Of a stretch of 64,000 nt of DNA, positions 53,949 to 63,924 are shown piece by piece. The position numbers and the translations under genes are program-made. The notes under the pieces are model-generated. The model saw only the letters and a list, made by a program, of their open reading frames with translations. It had not been told where the DNA came from and searched no databases. The DNA is from an uncultured Paracoccaceae bacterium. GTDB lineage: Bacteria; Pseudomonadota; Alphaproteobacteria; Rhodobacterales; Rhodobacteraceae. Location of the stretch: contig CANLVD010000015.1 in assembly GCA_947494445.1 (NCBI GenBank), forward strand, positions 27,688-91,687, given 5' to 3'. Every line of letters starts with the position of its first letter. Position 1 is the stretch's first letter.

Positions 53949-56900
53949 TCAGGCGGTCTTGACCGCGTCTTCGTCCGACAGTGGGTGCGGCAGACGGTTC
54001 AGCATTTCCTTGGGGCAGATCTGGACAAACTGTCCAACAACGCTGTCCCAGTTGCGCAGAAGCTCATCTGCCTTGCGGCTGCCGGTTTCTTCAAGATGCC
54101 GTTCAATGAGTGATTTGAGCTGGCTTTCCCAATAGTCGGACTGCAGTTTGCCTGAAACGATGGTTTCCCGGTTCAGGCGAACTTCGGCCTGATTTTCAGG
54201 ATCAAACAGATAGGCCATGCCACCGGTCATTCCCGCTCCGAAGTTGTCCCCGATGGATCCCAGGATCACTGCAACGCCGCCGGTCATGTACTCGCAGCCG
54301 TTCGAACCACATCCTTCGACGACGACACTGGCGCCCGAGTTGCGCACGCAGAACCGCTCGCCCGCACGCCCATTGGCGAAAAGATTTCCGTCCGTTGCAC
54401 CGTAAAGGACCGTGTTGCCGATGATTGTGTTGTCCTCGGCTTTCAATGGGCTGAGTTGCGGAGGGCGCACCACGATGGTCGCCCCGGAGAGGCCTTTGCC
54501 GACATAGTCATTGGCATCACCGGACACTTCGATTTTCAGGCCGGGTGCTGCAAATGCCCCAAGCGATTGACCGGCAGAGCCTTGCAGTTTGATGGTCAGA
54601 TGATCCGGCTGCAGGCTGTTGCGCATGCCAAAGCGCTTCACGATGTGGCTTGAAACACGCGTGCCAACCGTGCGGTGGGTGTTCTGCACCGCATAGGACA
54701 GCTGCATCTTTTCACCATCCCTGAAGAACGGGTCCGCATCCTGAACGATCTGGGCATCCAGCGTGTCGGGCACGTCCTGACGGGCCTTTTGCCGGTCGTA
54801 AGTGATCGGGTCCGCGGCGCTGACCGTGATCAGCAGCGGGTTGAGGTCAAGATCATCCAGATGGGCAGCGCCACGGCTGACCTGAGTCAGCATGTCGGCA
54901 CGCCCGATCACCTCATCAAGCGAACGCGCACCGATGGAGGCCAGCACCTCGCGCACTTCCTGAGCGTAGAACGTGATCAGGTTAACGACCTTGTCGGCGT
55001 TGCCTGTGAATTTCGCGCGCAGATCTTCTTTCTGCGTGCAGACACCGACAGGGCAGGTGTTGGACTGGCACTGACGCACCATGATGCAGCCCATGGCGAT
55101 CAGGGCGGCAGTGCCGATGCCGTATTCCTCGGCCCCCATCATCGCTGCGATCACGATGTCACGACCTGTGCGCAACCCACCGTCAGTGCGCAGGGTCACC
55201 CGCTCACGCAGGTTGTTCATGGCCAGAACCTGATGGGCTTCAGTGATGCCCATCTCCCATGGCAGACCCGCATATTTGATGGAAGTCTGGGGAGACGCTC
55301 CGGTGCCGCCATTGTGGCCCGAGATGAGGATCACATCGGCCTTGGCCTTGGCCACGCCCGCCGCAATCGTGCCGACGCCGGACTGGCTGACCAGTTTTAC
55401 GGTCACCTTGGCGCGCGGATTGATCTGCTTGAGGTCATAGATGAGCTGGGCCAGATCCTCGATCGAATAGATGTCGTGATGGGGGGGAGGTGAGATCAGC
55501 GTTACGCCGGGGGTCGAGTGGCGCAGACGCGCAATCAACTCGGTTACCTTGATGCCGGGCAACTGGCCGCCTTCTCCGGGCTTTGCACCCTGTGCCACCT
55601 TGATCTCGAGTTCTTCGCATTGGTTGAGGTACTCAGCCGTCACACCAAACCGGCCTGAGGCAACCTGCTTGATCTTGGCCGATGGGTTATCGCCGTTTGG
55701 CTCCGGGTGGAAATGCGCGGGATCCTCACCACCTTCACCTGAATCCGATTTGGCTCCGATGCGGTTCATCGCGATGTTGAGCGTCTTGTGAGCCTCCGGG
55801 CTGAGCGCACCAAGGCTCATGCCGGGTGTCACAAACCGCTTGCGGATAGACGTGATGCTTTCAACCTCGTCAATCGAGATCGGAGCGGCAACCGGCTTGA
55901 AATCCAGAAGATCGCGCAGGTGAATGGGCGGCTGGCTTTGCATCAGCTTTGAATACTGTTTCCACAGATCAAAGCTCGCCCGATCGCAGGCAGATTGGAG
56001 GATGTGCATACCCTGCGCACCCCAAGCGTGGGTCTCGCCCGAACGACGCGCCTTGTAAAGGCCGCCAATGGGCAACACATCCTGCGCCTTGGTCCAGCCG
56101 CGTGCGTGCACTGCCTCGATCTGGGTTTGCAGACCGCCCACACCGATGCCCGAGATCCGGCTCAGCATACCCGGCAGGTATTCATGAACCATGGCCCGGC
56201 TGAGACCCACGGCCTCAAAGTTCAGCCCGCCCCGATAGGAGGAAATCACCGAGATGCCCATTTTGGACATGATCTTCAGGAGCCCCTGATTGATCGCCTC
56301 GCGGTAGCTGGCCACGGCCTCATCCAACGTCTTGTCCAGAAGCCCGCGCGAGATGCGGTCAGCAAGACTGTCCTGTGCCAGATAGGCATTGACCGTGGTC
56401 GCACCGGTGCCGATGAGCACGGCAAAGTAATGCGGATCCATGCACTCGGCAGAACGCACATTGAGCGAACAGAAAGTCCGCAGGCCTTTCTTTGTCAGCC
56501 ATGAATGTACGGCCGATGTTGCCAGGATCATCGGCATTTGCACCTTGTCCGGGCCTTGCAGGTGATCAGTCAGCACCACGTGATTGGCACCCGCGCGCAC
56601 GGCCTCTTCAGCCTCCGAGCGGACGCGATTCAGATGCTCTGCCAGCGCGCCAGCAGTGCTGCCGGCAGGGAATGTGCAGTCGATGACGGTGGACGCCTCG
56701 CCAAAGATGCGCTCCATTTCGGCAAACTGCCGGTTGGACACAAATGGACTGTCGAGAGTGAAAATCTCCGTCTGGGAATTGTCCTCGTCCAGCACGTTCT
56801 TGAGGTTGCCGAACCGTGTCTTGAGCGACATCACCCGGTGTTCACGCAAGCTGTCGATGGGCGGGTTGGTGACCTGACTGAAATTCTGCCGGAAGAAATG

Positions 56901-58475
56901 GCTGAGCGGCCGGTATTTCTCGGACAAGACGGCAGATGGCGTGTCATCGCCCATGGATCCGATGGCCTCTTTCGCGTCCTCTGCCATCGGCAAGAGGATC
57001 ATCTCGAGATCTTCCATCGAGAACCCGGCAGCCACCTGCCGTTTGCGCAACTCTGCACCTTCAGCAAGGGTCAGTTCGGGGTTGCCCCGGGTCTCGTCTT
57101 CCAGATTGCTGACTGATCCGACCCATTTGCCGAACGGCTTGGCCGCGGCTAGCATATCCTTGAGTTCGGTGTCATGCATGATGACGCCCTGCGCCATGTC
57201 CACGGCCAGCATCTGGCCCGGACCAAGCGCGCCTTTTTCCACGACTTGTGCTTCGTCCGTGGGGACCATCCCGGCCTCGGATCCGGCAATCACCAGACCG
57301 TCGCCTGTCACGACATAGCGCATGGGGCGCAGGCCGTTGCGGTCGAGACCTGCACAGACCCAACGGCCGTCGGTCATGGCCAACGCTGCCGGGCCATCCC
57401 AAGGCTCCATCACAGCATTGGAGTAATTGTACATGTCCACCCATGGCTGGGGCATCTTGGTCGCGGTTTTTGACCAGGCCTCGGGCACAAGCATGGTCTT
57501 TGCCATCGGTGCATTGCGCCCCGCACGGACCATCACCTCAAACACGCTGTCCAGTGCGGCCGAGTCCGAAGATCCTGCCGAGACAATTGGCTTGATGTCA
57601 TCCTGGAACTCGCCAAAAGCATCGGAGGCCATGCGAATTTCGTGACTTTTCATCCAGTTGAGGTTGCCCTTGAGCGTGTTGATCTCACCATTATGGGCCA
57701 GCATCCGGAAGGGCTGCGCCAGCCACCATTGCGGGAAGGTGTTGGTCGAATACCGCTGGTGGTAAATTGCAAACGCGCTTTCGAAAAGCGGGTCCATCAG
57801 GTCAGGGTAGAAGACCGCAACCTGCTCGGCCAGCATCATGCCCTTGTAGATGATCGACCGACAGGACAGCGAACAGATGTAAAGATCCTTCATGGTCGCT
57901 GTCTGCTTTTCGATCCGGCGGCGGATCACATAAAGCTCGCGCTCGAAGGTTTCTTCATCGACGCCCTTGGTGTTGGACAGGATGATCTGTTCAATTTCTG
58001 GCCGTGTCGCGTTGGCCTTGTCACCGAGAACAGAGATATCCACCGGCACCGAACGCCAGCCATAGATGTTATAGCCCATGCGCAGGACTTCGGTTTCCAC
58101 GATGGTCCGGCATGCTTCCTGCGCACCGAAATCCGTGCGCGGCAGGAACACCTGACCTACGGCGATCATGTCGTCATTTGGCTCGTGTCCGGTGCGTCGG
58201 ATCTGATCCTGAAAGAACGGGACCGAGATCTGCACATGAATGCCGGCACCATCACCGGTTTTGCCATCGGCATCCACCGCTCCACGATGCCAGACCGCCT
58301 TGAGCGCCATGATGCCCGCCTCGACCACCTGACGGCGAGGTTTGCCGTCAACCGCGACCACAAGGCCAACACCACATGAGGAATGCTCGTCCTCTTCCCG
58401 GTAAAGCCCGGTTTCGGACAATGTTTTTCGTGCCTGTTCCTGTGCTTTTGCCCAGTCTGCATCAAACTTTGTCAT
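53949..58475 (-). CDS. gltB: Glutamate synthase (NADPH) large subunit
   Basis: A 1508-aa protein that with GltD makes two glutamates from glutamine and 2-oxoglutarate. The class-II amidotransferase domain starts at Cys34 (EHSSCGVGLV), so a 33-residue propeptide is cleaved. The FMN/synthase domain follows (about 790-1190; GAKSDSGEGGEDPAHF, KVTVKLVSQSGVGTIAAGVA), then the 3Fe-4S motif RQCQSNTCPVGVC (about 1130-1145) and the C-terminal beta-helix (SGASVVVEGCGSNGCEYMTG). Full length and intact. It is the last gene of an operon starting with gltD, two other genes apart. Confidence 0.98.
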   Translation of the reverse strand: MTKFDADWAKAQEQARKTLSETGLYREEDEHSSCGVGLVVAVDGKPRRQVVEAGIMALKAVWHRGAVDADGKTGDGAGIHVQISVPFFQDQIRRTGHEPNDDMIAVGQVFLPRTDFGAQEACRTIVETEVLRMGYNIYGWRSVPVDISVLGDKANATRPEIEQIILSNTKGVDEETFERELYVIRRRIEKQTATMKDLYICSLSCRSIIYKGMMLAEQVAVFYPDLMDPLFESAFAIYHQRYSTNTFPQWWLAQPFRMLAHNGEINTLKGNLNWMKSHEIRMASDAFGEFQDDIKPIVSAGSSDSAALDSVFEVMVRAGRNAPMAKTMLVPEAWSKTATKMPQPWVDMYNYSNAVMEPWDGPAALAMTDGRWVCAGLDRNGLRPMRYVVTGDGLVIAGSEAGMVPTDEAQVVEKGALGPGQMLAVDMAQGVIMHDTELKDMLAAAKPFGKWVGSVSNLEDETRGNPELTLAEGAELRKRQVAAGFSMEDLEMILLPMAEDAKEAIGSMGDDTPSAVLSEKYRPLSHFFRQNFSQVTNPPIDSLREHRVMSLKTRFGNLKNVLDEDNSQTEIFTLDSPFVSNRQFAEMERIFGEASTVIDCTFPAGSTAGALAEHLNRVRSEAEEAVRAGANHVVLTDHLQGPDKVQMPMILATSAVHSWLTKKGLRTFCSLNVRSAECMDPHYFAVLIGTGATTVNAYLAQDSLADRISRGLLDKTLDEAVASYREAINQGLLKIMSKMGISVISSYRGGLNFEAVGLSRAMVHEYLPGMLSRISGIGVGGLQTQIEAVHARGWTKAQDVLPIGGLYKARRSGETHAWGAQGMHILQSACDRASFDLWKQYSKLMQSQPPIHLRDLLDFKPVAAPISIDEVESITSIRKRFVTPGMSLGALSPEAHKTLNIAMNRIGAKSDSGEGGEDPAHFHPEPNGDNPSAKIKQVASGRFGVTAEYLNQCEELEIKVAQGAKPGEGGQLPGIKVTELIARLRHSTPGVTLISPPPHHDIYSIEDLAQLIYDLKQINPRAKVTVKLVSQSGVGTIAAGVAKAKADVILISGHNGGTGASPQTSIKYAGLPWEMGITEAHQVLAMNNLRERVTLRTDGGLRTGRDIVIAAMMGAEEYGIGTAALIAMGCIMVRQCQSNTCPVGVCTQKEDLRAKFTGNADKVVNLITFYAQEVREVLASIGARSLDEVIGRADMLTQVSRGAAHLDDLDLNPLLITVSAADPITYDRQKARQDVPDTLDAQIVQDADPFFRDGEKMQLSYAVQNTHRTVGTRVSSHIVKRFGMRNSLQPDHLTIKLQGSAGQSLGAFAAPGLKIEVSGDANDYVGKGLSGATIVVRPPQLSPLKAEDNTIIGNTVLYGATDGNLFANGRAGERFCVRNSGASVVVEGCGSNGCEYMTGGVAVILGSIGDNFGAGMTGGMAYLFDPENQAEVRLNRETIVSGKLQSDYWESQLKSLIERHLEETGSRKADELLRNWDSVVGQFVQICPKEMLNRLPHPLSDEDAVKTA

Positions 58476-58549
58476 GTCTGTCTTCCTCGTCTAAGTGGCT
58501 GGGCTGCTGGGTCTTTGCCAACTGTCCGCCCGTGTGTCTTGTAATGGCG

Positions 58550-59002
58550 TCAGGTCGCTGGCGTCTCGGTCGAGGCGGTGCTTTCGTCAGAAAACAAGGC
58601 CTCGACTGCTGCCTGCGTCATCTGTCGTGCCTCGCCTGCAAAGCTGTAGGCATCGGGTCTGAGGTCGGAAAAAAGCTCCAGTTGAAGCGAGAGACCATCA
58701 AGTGTGTCCAATGTACCTGCTGCCAGATGGACGGCTCCGTGATGCGGACCTTCGGCAGTGACCCGGTAAAAAACGCTGCTGCCGCAAGTGGAGCAGAAAC
58801 CCCGCTCGGCCCAGGGAGAGGAGGTGTAAGTGGAAAGTGTCGTGTCATCTTCAAGCGTAAAGCCAGTGACCTGGATGCCAAGATAGATACCACCGCTGAA
58901 TTTCTTGCACATGGAGCAATGGCAGGCACCAAGCGGGCCTGAAGTGTCTTCAATCGTGTAGCGGAGTTTTCCGCACAGGCAGCTGCCGGATCGCGCAGTC
59001 AT
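58550..59002 (-). CDS. GFA-family (Zn-binding, glutathione-dependent formaldehyde-activating-like) protein
   Basis: A 150-aa GFA/CENP-V domain protein with the Zn-Cys pattern: GSCLCGKLRYTIED (Cys about 8 and 10), CHCSMCKKFSGG and GFCSTCGSSVF. The family binds Zn and includes Gfa, but most members have no proven activity. The start at ATG 59002 overlaps the upstream hypothetical gene by 4 bp. Its place between gltD and gltB suggests cotranscription with glutamate synthase; no functional link is known to me. Confidence 0.88.
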   Translation of the reverse strand: MTARSGSCLCGKLRYTIEDTSGPLGACHCSMCKKFSGGIYLGIQVTGFTLEDDTTLSTYTSSPWAERGFCSTCGSSVFYRVTAEGPHHGAVHLAAGTLDTLDGLSLQLELFSDLRPDAYSFAGEARQMTQAAVEALFSDESTASTETPAT

Positions 59003-59742
59003 TGGGAGCCTCCCCACCGCAGTTCGGACGTGATGTCGAGTGTAAGTGTTTGAGGCGCAGGCCGGTCAGCCAGAAACGCGCCCTTGCGGGTCAGCCGAAG
59101 GGTCGCAAGGATACGTCCATCGGTTCGGTAAGTGATCTCAGGCACCTGCAAATCGCCTGACGGCATCGGGCCGCCAAATATGAATTTGGCTTTGGGATCA
59201 ACGCTTTGCAATGCCCATTCGCCAGCACTGATCAGTGCGGTCTGCTGGTCCTGACACAACACCGCCGAGATGACGAGCTTGGCAGCAACCAGTTCTTCCG
59301 TTGGCTCGGGCGGTGTCACGACATTGCGCTGGGCAGGCGGGTCCGCAACCGGCTCATCGTTTGTGTCTTCAACAGGGTCAGCTTCAGGCTCATCTTCGAC
59401 GGACACGGACTTGAAACCGAAACCCGAGGTCGTGACCTCCTGTCCACCGCGCCGCACCCGCACAACAGGTGCTGTCGGTGTTGCTTGCGCGGTTTCCGGG
59501 GCGGGGGCGGGGGCCTCGTTCTCGGCCACGTCATCAGGCTCTTCGTCCAATGAGGGTGGCACCAGAATGCTGACGGGCACCGCATCGGCGGAGATTTGAA
59601 TGACCGAGGCAAAGCCCTGATCGGAAGGGCAAGTCTCATGGGATGACAGTCCCATCATGGTGGCCTGCATTTCCTGCGCCAAAGCCGGGCCTGCTGTAAA
59701 AGCAGAAGCCAGCACAACTGAAAGGCAACTTGCCCTGATCAT
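58999..59742 (-). CDS. Secreted acidic proline-rich protein between gltD and gltB
   Basis: A 247-aa protein with signal peptide MIRASCLSVVLASAFTAGPA (LA, cleaved near residue 22). A long Pro/Glu/Asp/Ala-rich linker (about 65-150) separates a short N-terminal part from a C-terminal domain (about 155-245; KLVISAVLCQDQQTALISAG, QVPEITYRTDGRILATLRLT). No family recognised. It overlaps gltD by 4 bp and the GFA gene by 4 bp, so it is translated within the glt operon. Confidence 0.72.
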   Translation of the reverse strand: MIRASCLSVVLASAFTAGPALAQEMQATMMGLSSHETCPSDQGFASVIQISADAVPVSILVPPSLDEEPDDVAENEAPAPAPETAQATPTAPVVRVRRGGQEVTTSGFGFKSVSVEDEPEADPVEDTNDEPVADPPAQRNVVTPPEPTEELVAAKLVISAVLCQDQQTALISAGEWALQSVDPKAKFIFGGPMPSGDLQVPEITYRTDGRILATLRLTRKGAFLADRPAPQTLTLDITSELRWGGSQ

Positions 59743-61181
59743 TCGGCAGCCATGGCTGCACCGGATTTGGCACTGATATATGCCATGATGCTTTCAGCCG
59801 CTTCACGCCCGTCACGGATCGCCCAGACCACGAGACTTGCGCCGCGCACGATGTCACCTGCTGCAAAGACACCGTCCAGTGCTGTCTTCTTGGTCAGGAA
59901 ATCCGCCTTGACGGTGCCCCAGCGTGTAATCTCCAGACCCGGAGTATCCCACATCTGCGGCAAGTCTTCAGGATTGAAGCCGAGTGCCTTGATCACGAGA
60001 TCGGCCTCTTCCGTATAATCCGCACCGGCAATTTCTTCGGGGCTCTGACGACCGGTTGCATCGGGTGCACCCAGACGCATCCGGGCAACTTTCACGCCCG
60101 TGACGGCATCGTCGCCTGTGAAACCCTTGGGCGCTGTCAGCCAGACAAATTCAACGCCTTCTTCTTCAGCATTCTGCACCTCACGCTGCGAGCCCGGCAT
60201 ATTTGCCCGGTCGCGACGATACAGGCATTTAACCGATGTCGCTCCCTGACGGATCGCTGTGCGCACGCAGTCCATTGCCGTGTCACCACCGCCGATCACC
60301 ACCACGCGTTTGCCTTTGGCGTCCAGACGACCACTGTCAAAGTCAGGCACGTCATCATCGAAGCTCTTGCGGTTGGACGCGGTCAGATAGTCCAGCGCTT
60401 TCTCGATCCCGGGCAAACCGGCACCCGGCCCACCAAGGTCACGTGATTTGTAGACGCCGGTCGCGATCAGCACTGCATCATGCTTTTGCTGCACCTCGGC
60501 AAAGGAAATATCGGTGCCAATATCACAATTGGTGACGATCTCGACGCCGCCATCGATCAATTGCTGATTGCGCCGCATGACGATGTCCTTCTCCAGCTTA
60601 AAGCCGGGGATGCCATAGATCAGCAAGCCGCCTGCGCGGTCATAGCGGTCGTAGATCGTGACCTGATAACCCTCGCGGCGCAGCACATCTGCGGCCGCCA
60701 GACCGCCGGGCCCTGCACCAATGATGCCGACGCTCTCAGTGCGCTCCTGCTGGGGTTGGATCGGCTGGACCCAGCCATTATCCCATGCTGTGTCTGTGAT
60801 GTATTTCTCAACCGAGCCGATGGTGACCGTTCCATGGCCTGATTGCTCGATCACGCAATTGCCTTCACACAGGCGATCCTGTGGGCAAATGCGACCACAA
60901 ATTTCAGGGAAGGTGTTGGTCGCCTGACTGATCTCGTAAGCCTCGCGCAACCGCCCCTCGGCGGTAAGGCGCAGCCAGTCTGGTATGTTGTTGTGCAAGG
61001 GGCAGTGGGTCTGGCAGTAAGGAACTCCGCATTGGGAACAGCGAGAAGACTGCTCAGCCGCCTTTTCCGCCGCGTATTCGGCATAGATTTCATTGAAATC
61101 CTCGCGACGCTCATCCGCCTTGCGCTTGGTCGGCATGTCACGGGCAACATCAACAAATTTCAACATTTTTTGCTCGGCCAT
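59739..61181 (-). CDS. gltD: Glutamate synthase small subunit
   Basis: A 480-aa FAD/NADPH and iron-sulfur protein that feeds electrons to GltB. The N-terminal Cys clusters are CSQCGVPYCQTHCPLHN and CGRICPQDRLCEGNC (about 47-63 and 93-107); the FAD motif is VGIIGAGPGGLAAADVL (about 151-167), and the NADPH motif is VVVIGGGDTAMDC (about 289-301). It is the first gene of the gltD-orf-GFA-gltB operon. GGGAG lies 8 bp before the ATG. About 218 bp of AT-rich sequence separates it from divergent uppP. Confidence 0.97.
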   Translation of the reverse strand: MAEQKMLKFVDVARDMPTKRKADERREDFNEIYAEYAAEKAAEQSSRCSQCGVPYCQTHCPLHNNIPDWLRLTAEGRLREAYEISQATNTFPEICGRICPQDRLCEGNCVIEQSGHGTVTIGSVEKYITDTAWDNGWVQPIQPQQERTESVGIIGAGPGGLAAADVLRREGYQVTIYDRYDRAGGLLIYGIPGFKLEKDIVMRRNQQLIDGGVEIVTNCDIGTDISFAEVQQKHDAVLIATGVYKSRDLGGPGAGLPGIEKALDYLTASNRKSFDDDVPDFDSGRLDAKGKRVVVIGGGDTAMDCVRTAIRQGATSVKCLYRRDRANMPGSQREVQNAEEEGVEFVWLTAPKGFTGDDAVTGVKVARMRLGAPDATGRQSPEEIAGADYTEEADLVIKALGFNPEDLPQMWDTPGLEITRWGTVKADFLTKKTALDGVFAAGDIVRGASLVVWAIRDGREAAESIMAYISAKSGAAMAAE

Positions 61182-61399
61182 GGGGCATCTCCCTGATCAG
61201 ACAGTCCGGTTACACCAGAACGAGTCGCAAATAAAGTAATAAATACTGACCTATATGCTGGAAAACGCACTGCCATTCAGATTGAATTTCCGAACTTGTC
61301 AGTAAATAGGTAACAAACAGGACCTAAAATCGTGGATGCTCTGTACGCCACAGCGCTGTATGGTCTGCCAACCCGAATCGAGCCGCTGGAATATCGCCT

Positions 61400-62203
61400 G
61401 TGCCGTTAAGTTATCTGCTGCTTCTGGCCTTGGTTCAAGGGATCACGGAATTTTTGCCCGTATCCTCGTCCGGCCATTTGATCCTTATGCCGGGGTTGAT
61501 GGGGCAGGCAGATCAGGGCGTGGCCCTTGATGTCGCAGTACATGTCGGCACACTGGGTGCGGTCATTCTGTACTTTCGGCGCGACGTGGCACGCATGTTT
61601 ATCGGTGCCTTTGACATCGTCAGAGGCCGGTTCAAAACCACGGATGCGCAACTCACGCTGCTTCTGGCCATTGCAACCGTACCGGTCCTGATCTTCGGCG
61701 TGATCCTTAAACTCACCGGTTTGATTGATGCCATGCGTTCGATCACCGTGATTGGCTGGACGATGCTGATATTTGGCATTGTGCTCTATTGGGCTGATAA
61801 AACCGGTGCTGAACAGAAGGTTGAAGCAAACTGGTCCTTGCGCGACGCCATCATCATGGGGCTTTGGCAGGCTTTGGCACTGATCCCCGGCACGTCACGG
61901 TCTGGCGCAACCATTACAGGGGCGAGAGCCTTGGGATATGCCCGTGAGGACGGCACGAAACTGGCCATGCTCATGTCAATCCCGACGATTTTGGCGTCAG
62001 GCGTTTTGTTGACTGGCGATGTCATTGCCGAGGCGAACTGGTCGCTCGCACGCGACGCAGCAATCGGCGCAGCACTTTCATTTGTCGCGGCACTCATTGC
62101 GCTCAGCCTGATGATGCGACTGCTGAAATCTGTCAGTTTTACGCCTTACGTGATCTACCGCGTCATTCTGGGGGTGATCCTGTTGGCTATCGCCTACAGC
62201 TGA
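61400..62203 (+). CDS. uppP: Undecaprenyl-diphosphatase (bacitracin resistance)
   Basis: A 267-aa inner-membrane phosphatase that recycles undecaprenyl diphosphate for cell-wall synthesis. The motif-1 region GITEFLPVSSSGHLIL (about 14-29) and motif 2 PGTSRSGATITGARALGYAR (about 160-179) are intact, with about eight hydrophobic helices. It begins with GTG at 61400, directly in frame with the conserved LLLALVQGITE start; no better ATG exists. Confidence 0.96.
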   Translation: MPLSYLLLLALVQGITEFLPVSSSGHLILMPGLMGQADQGVALDVAVHVGTLGAVILYFRRDVARMFIGAFDIVRGRFKTTDAQLTLLLAIATVPVLIFGVILKLTGLIDAMRSITVIGWTMLIFGIVLYWADKTGAEQKVEANWSLRDAIIMGLWQALALIPGTSRSGATITGARALGYAREDGTKLAMLMSIPTILASGVLLTGDVIAEANWSLARDAAIGAALSFVAALIALSLMMRLLKSVSFTPYVIYRVILGVILLAIAYS

Positions 62204-62206
62204 TCG

Positions 62207-63199
62207 TCAGGATCCCAAGTTGCGTGCCGACTCTGTTATTACGGCATATTGACCATAGGGGCGATAGGGCACCAGATACTCTTCCAGAACAGGGCCCATG
62301 CTGGTGGGTGTCACGCCAAGCTCCGCCAGTCCGGGCAAGCTGTCAGAAGCAACATTGTCCTCACGCAGCGTCTTGACCTGATCTGCCGTCAGGAACGCGG
62401 GCAACAGGCCACCGCTGATCCAGCGCAGCCCATCATTCACATTGCCCATGATCCGGGCAAGAAAGAAGGGTACGGAGACGATCAAACGCCGCCTGTGAAT
62501 GATCTCCAGCATCCGCTCCATCAGTGTCCGGAAGCTCGCAACATCCGGCCCACCCAGTTCGTAAATGCCTGAAGGCATTGCTTGAGTGATCGCGTTTTCT
62601 GCGGCCTTTGCCACATCGTCAACGAAGACCGGCTGGAACAGGGTGTCTGCGCCGACGACGGGCAACACTGGCGAGATGGCCGCCATGCCCCCGAAGCGGT
62701 TGAAGAACTCGTCCTCGGTGCCAAAAATGATTGATGGCCGCAGGATCACTGCGTTCGGAAGTGCGCTGAGCACATTCGCTTCGCCTTCACCTTTGGTCCG
62801 TGAATAGACACTTTCGCTTTCCGCGTCCGCGCCAATGGCCGAGATGTGCACGAGAGACGACACGCCTGCATCCGCTGCAGCGCGTGCAACCCGACCCGCG
62901 CCTTCAGCCTGAACCGCATCGAAAGTCTGCTTGCCTGAGGCACTTAGGATGCCAACGGAGGTGACCACAGCGCTTGCCCCGGCGACAGCGGCAGCAACAC
63001 TCGCGTCATCGCGGATGTTGGCAAGGATCGGTTTGACCTGACCAACAACCCCGTAAGTCTGGGTGAACAGTGCTTCATTGGGCCGTCTGACCGCAATGCG
63101 CACCCGCCAACCGGCCCGTGCCATCCGCCGGGCGATGTAGCGTCCGACAAAGCCGGAACCTCCGAAAATCGTGACAATGGGAGCATCGGGAGAAATCAT
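62207..63199 (-). CDS. NDUFA9-like (complex I assembly/atypical SDR) NAD(P)H-binding protein
   Basis: A 330-aa atypical extended SDR with N-terminal VTIFGGSGFVGRYIARRMAR (GxxGxxG). SALPNAVILRPSIIFGTEDE, FFNRFGGMAAISPVLPVVGA and FQPVFVDDVAKAAENAI match the NDUFA9/YbjT group of alphaproteobacteria and mitochondria. These bind NADPH and may assist complex I or quinone-linked processes; the function is not established. The ATG at 63199 is chosen because the frame to 63334 is non-coding in look. It converges on uppP with 3 bp between stops. Confidence 0.9.
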   Translation of the reverse strand: MISPDAPIVTIFGGSGFVGRYIARRMARAGWRVRIAVRRPNEALFTQTYGVVGQVKPILANIRDDASVAAAVAGASAVVTSVGILSASGKQTFDAVQAEGAGRVARAAADAGVSSLVHISAIGADAESESVYSRTKGEGEANVLSALPNAVILRPSIIFGTEDEFFNRFGGMAAISPVLPVVGADTLFQPVFVDDVAKAAENAITQAMPSGIYELGGPDVASFRTLMERMLEIIHRRRLIVSVPFFLARIMGNVNDGLRWISGGLLPAFLTADQVKTLREDNVASDSLPGLAELGVTPTSMGPVLEEYLVPYRPYGQYAVITESARNLGS

Positions 63200-63361
63200 G
63201 GCACAACGTCCGTTCAAAGTGACCGTTTCACCCTCTGTCCTAGCTGGTGAGCACTGTCTGGGCAAGGAGTATATGGGCAGGTCCAGTATGGGTGCGATGA
63301 TTTGCAAATGGCCGTTGACACGCTTCATAGGCACCTATAAACGACGCGAACCAAACCACTT

Positions 63362-63448
<87 letters not shown>

Positions 63449-63924
63449 CAAAAGTGAATAAAATACAATAAAATCAGAATCTTGATGCAGTTGTATTCAT
63501 GACTTCCTACCCTTTTATCCACCCTAGAAGGGCCAATTCGTCAAACCTAAGAAATTCGAACCAAAGCGGCCAAAAGTATTTTTAACTTTGGGCGGAGAGC
63601 CGTCATTCGCTGCACAGAAATGTCTTCTCACCAAGACGACTAAGAGCGGACGTCTAGATAGTGACTTCGGTTTGGACTCAGTGGAAATGCTGGCGATAGA
63701 AAACATGTGAGTTAACTAGCGGTTAGAGCAGAACAGTGGGATTTCCGTCGCTTGGCAAACAGCTTGAATCGCAGGTGTTGATGCACGCGAGAACATCTTA
63801 TCTTGCGATCAAACTGATATAAGAGATTCCCTAGATGTTTGCGAACTTCGATCCCTTGAACGTCACCGATGCGGCATTGCCAGATGAAAGTATTATTCTT
63901 AAGCGAATAAAGCGCAGCATCCAC
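63449..63924 (+). other. Gene-poor AT-richer segment after tRNA-Leu
   Basis: This 476-bp stretch has no frame I can support as a gene. It is visibly richer in A and T than the rest of the window. Two short minus-strand frames (63524-63706, 60 aa; 63712-63924, 70 aa) lack ribosome-binding sites and recognisable families and may be remnants. Its place between a tRNA and an apparent IS end suggests the edge of a mobile or decaying region. Confidence 0.4.

Noticed and set aside
61182..61399. Operator between gltD and uppP
   Set aside because: There is a partial, imperfect similarity between ACTGACCTAT and the reverse of a later stretch, but no clean inverted repeat, so no site is called.
63712..63924. 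70-codon minus-strand frame before the IS-like end
   Set aside because: No ribosome-binding site or family; could be a remnant but cannot be supported as a gene.
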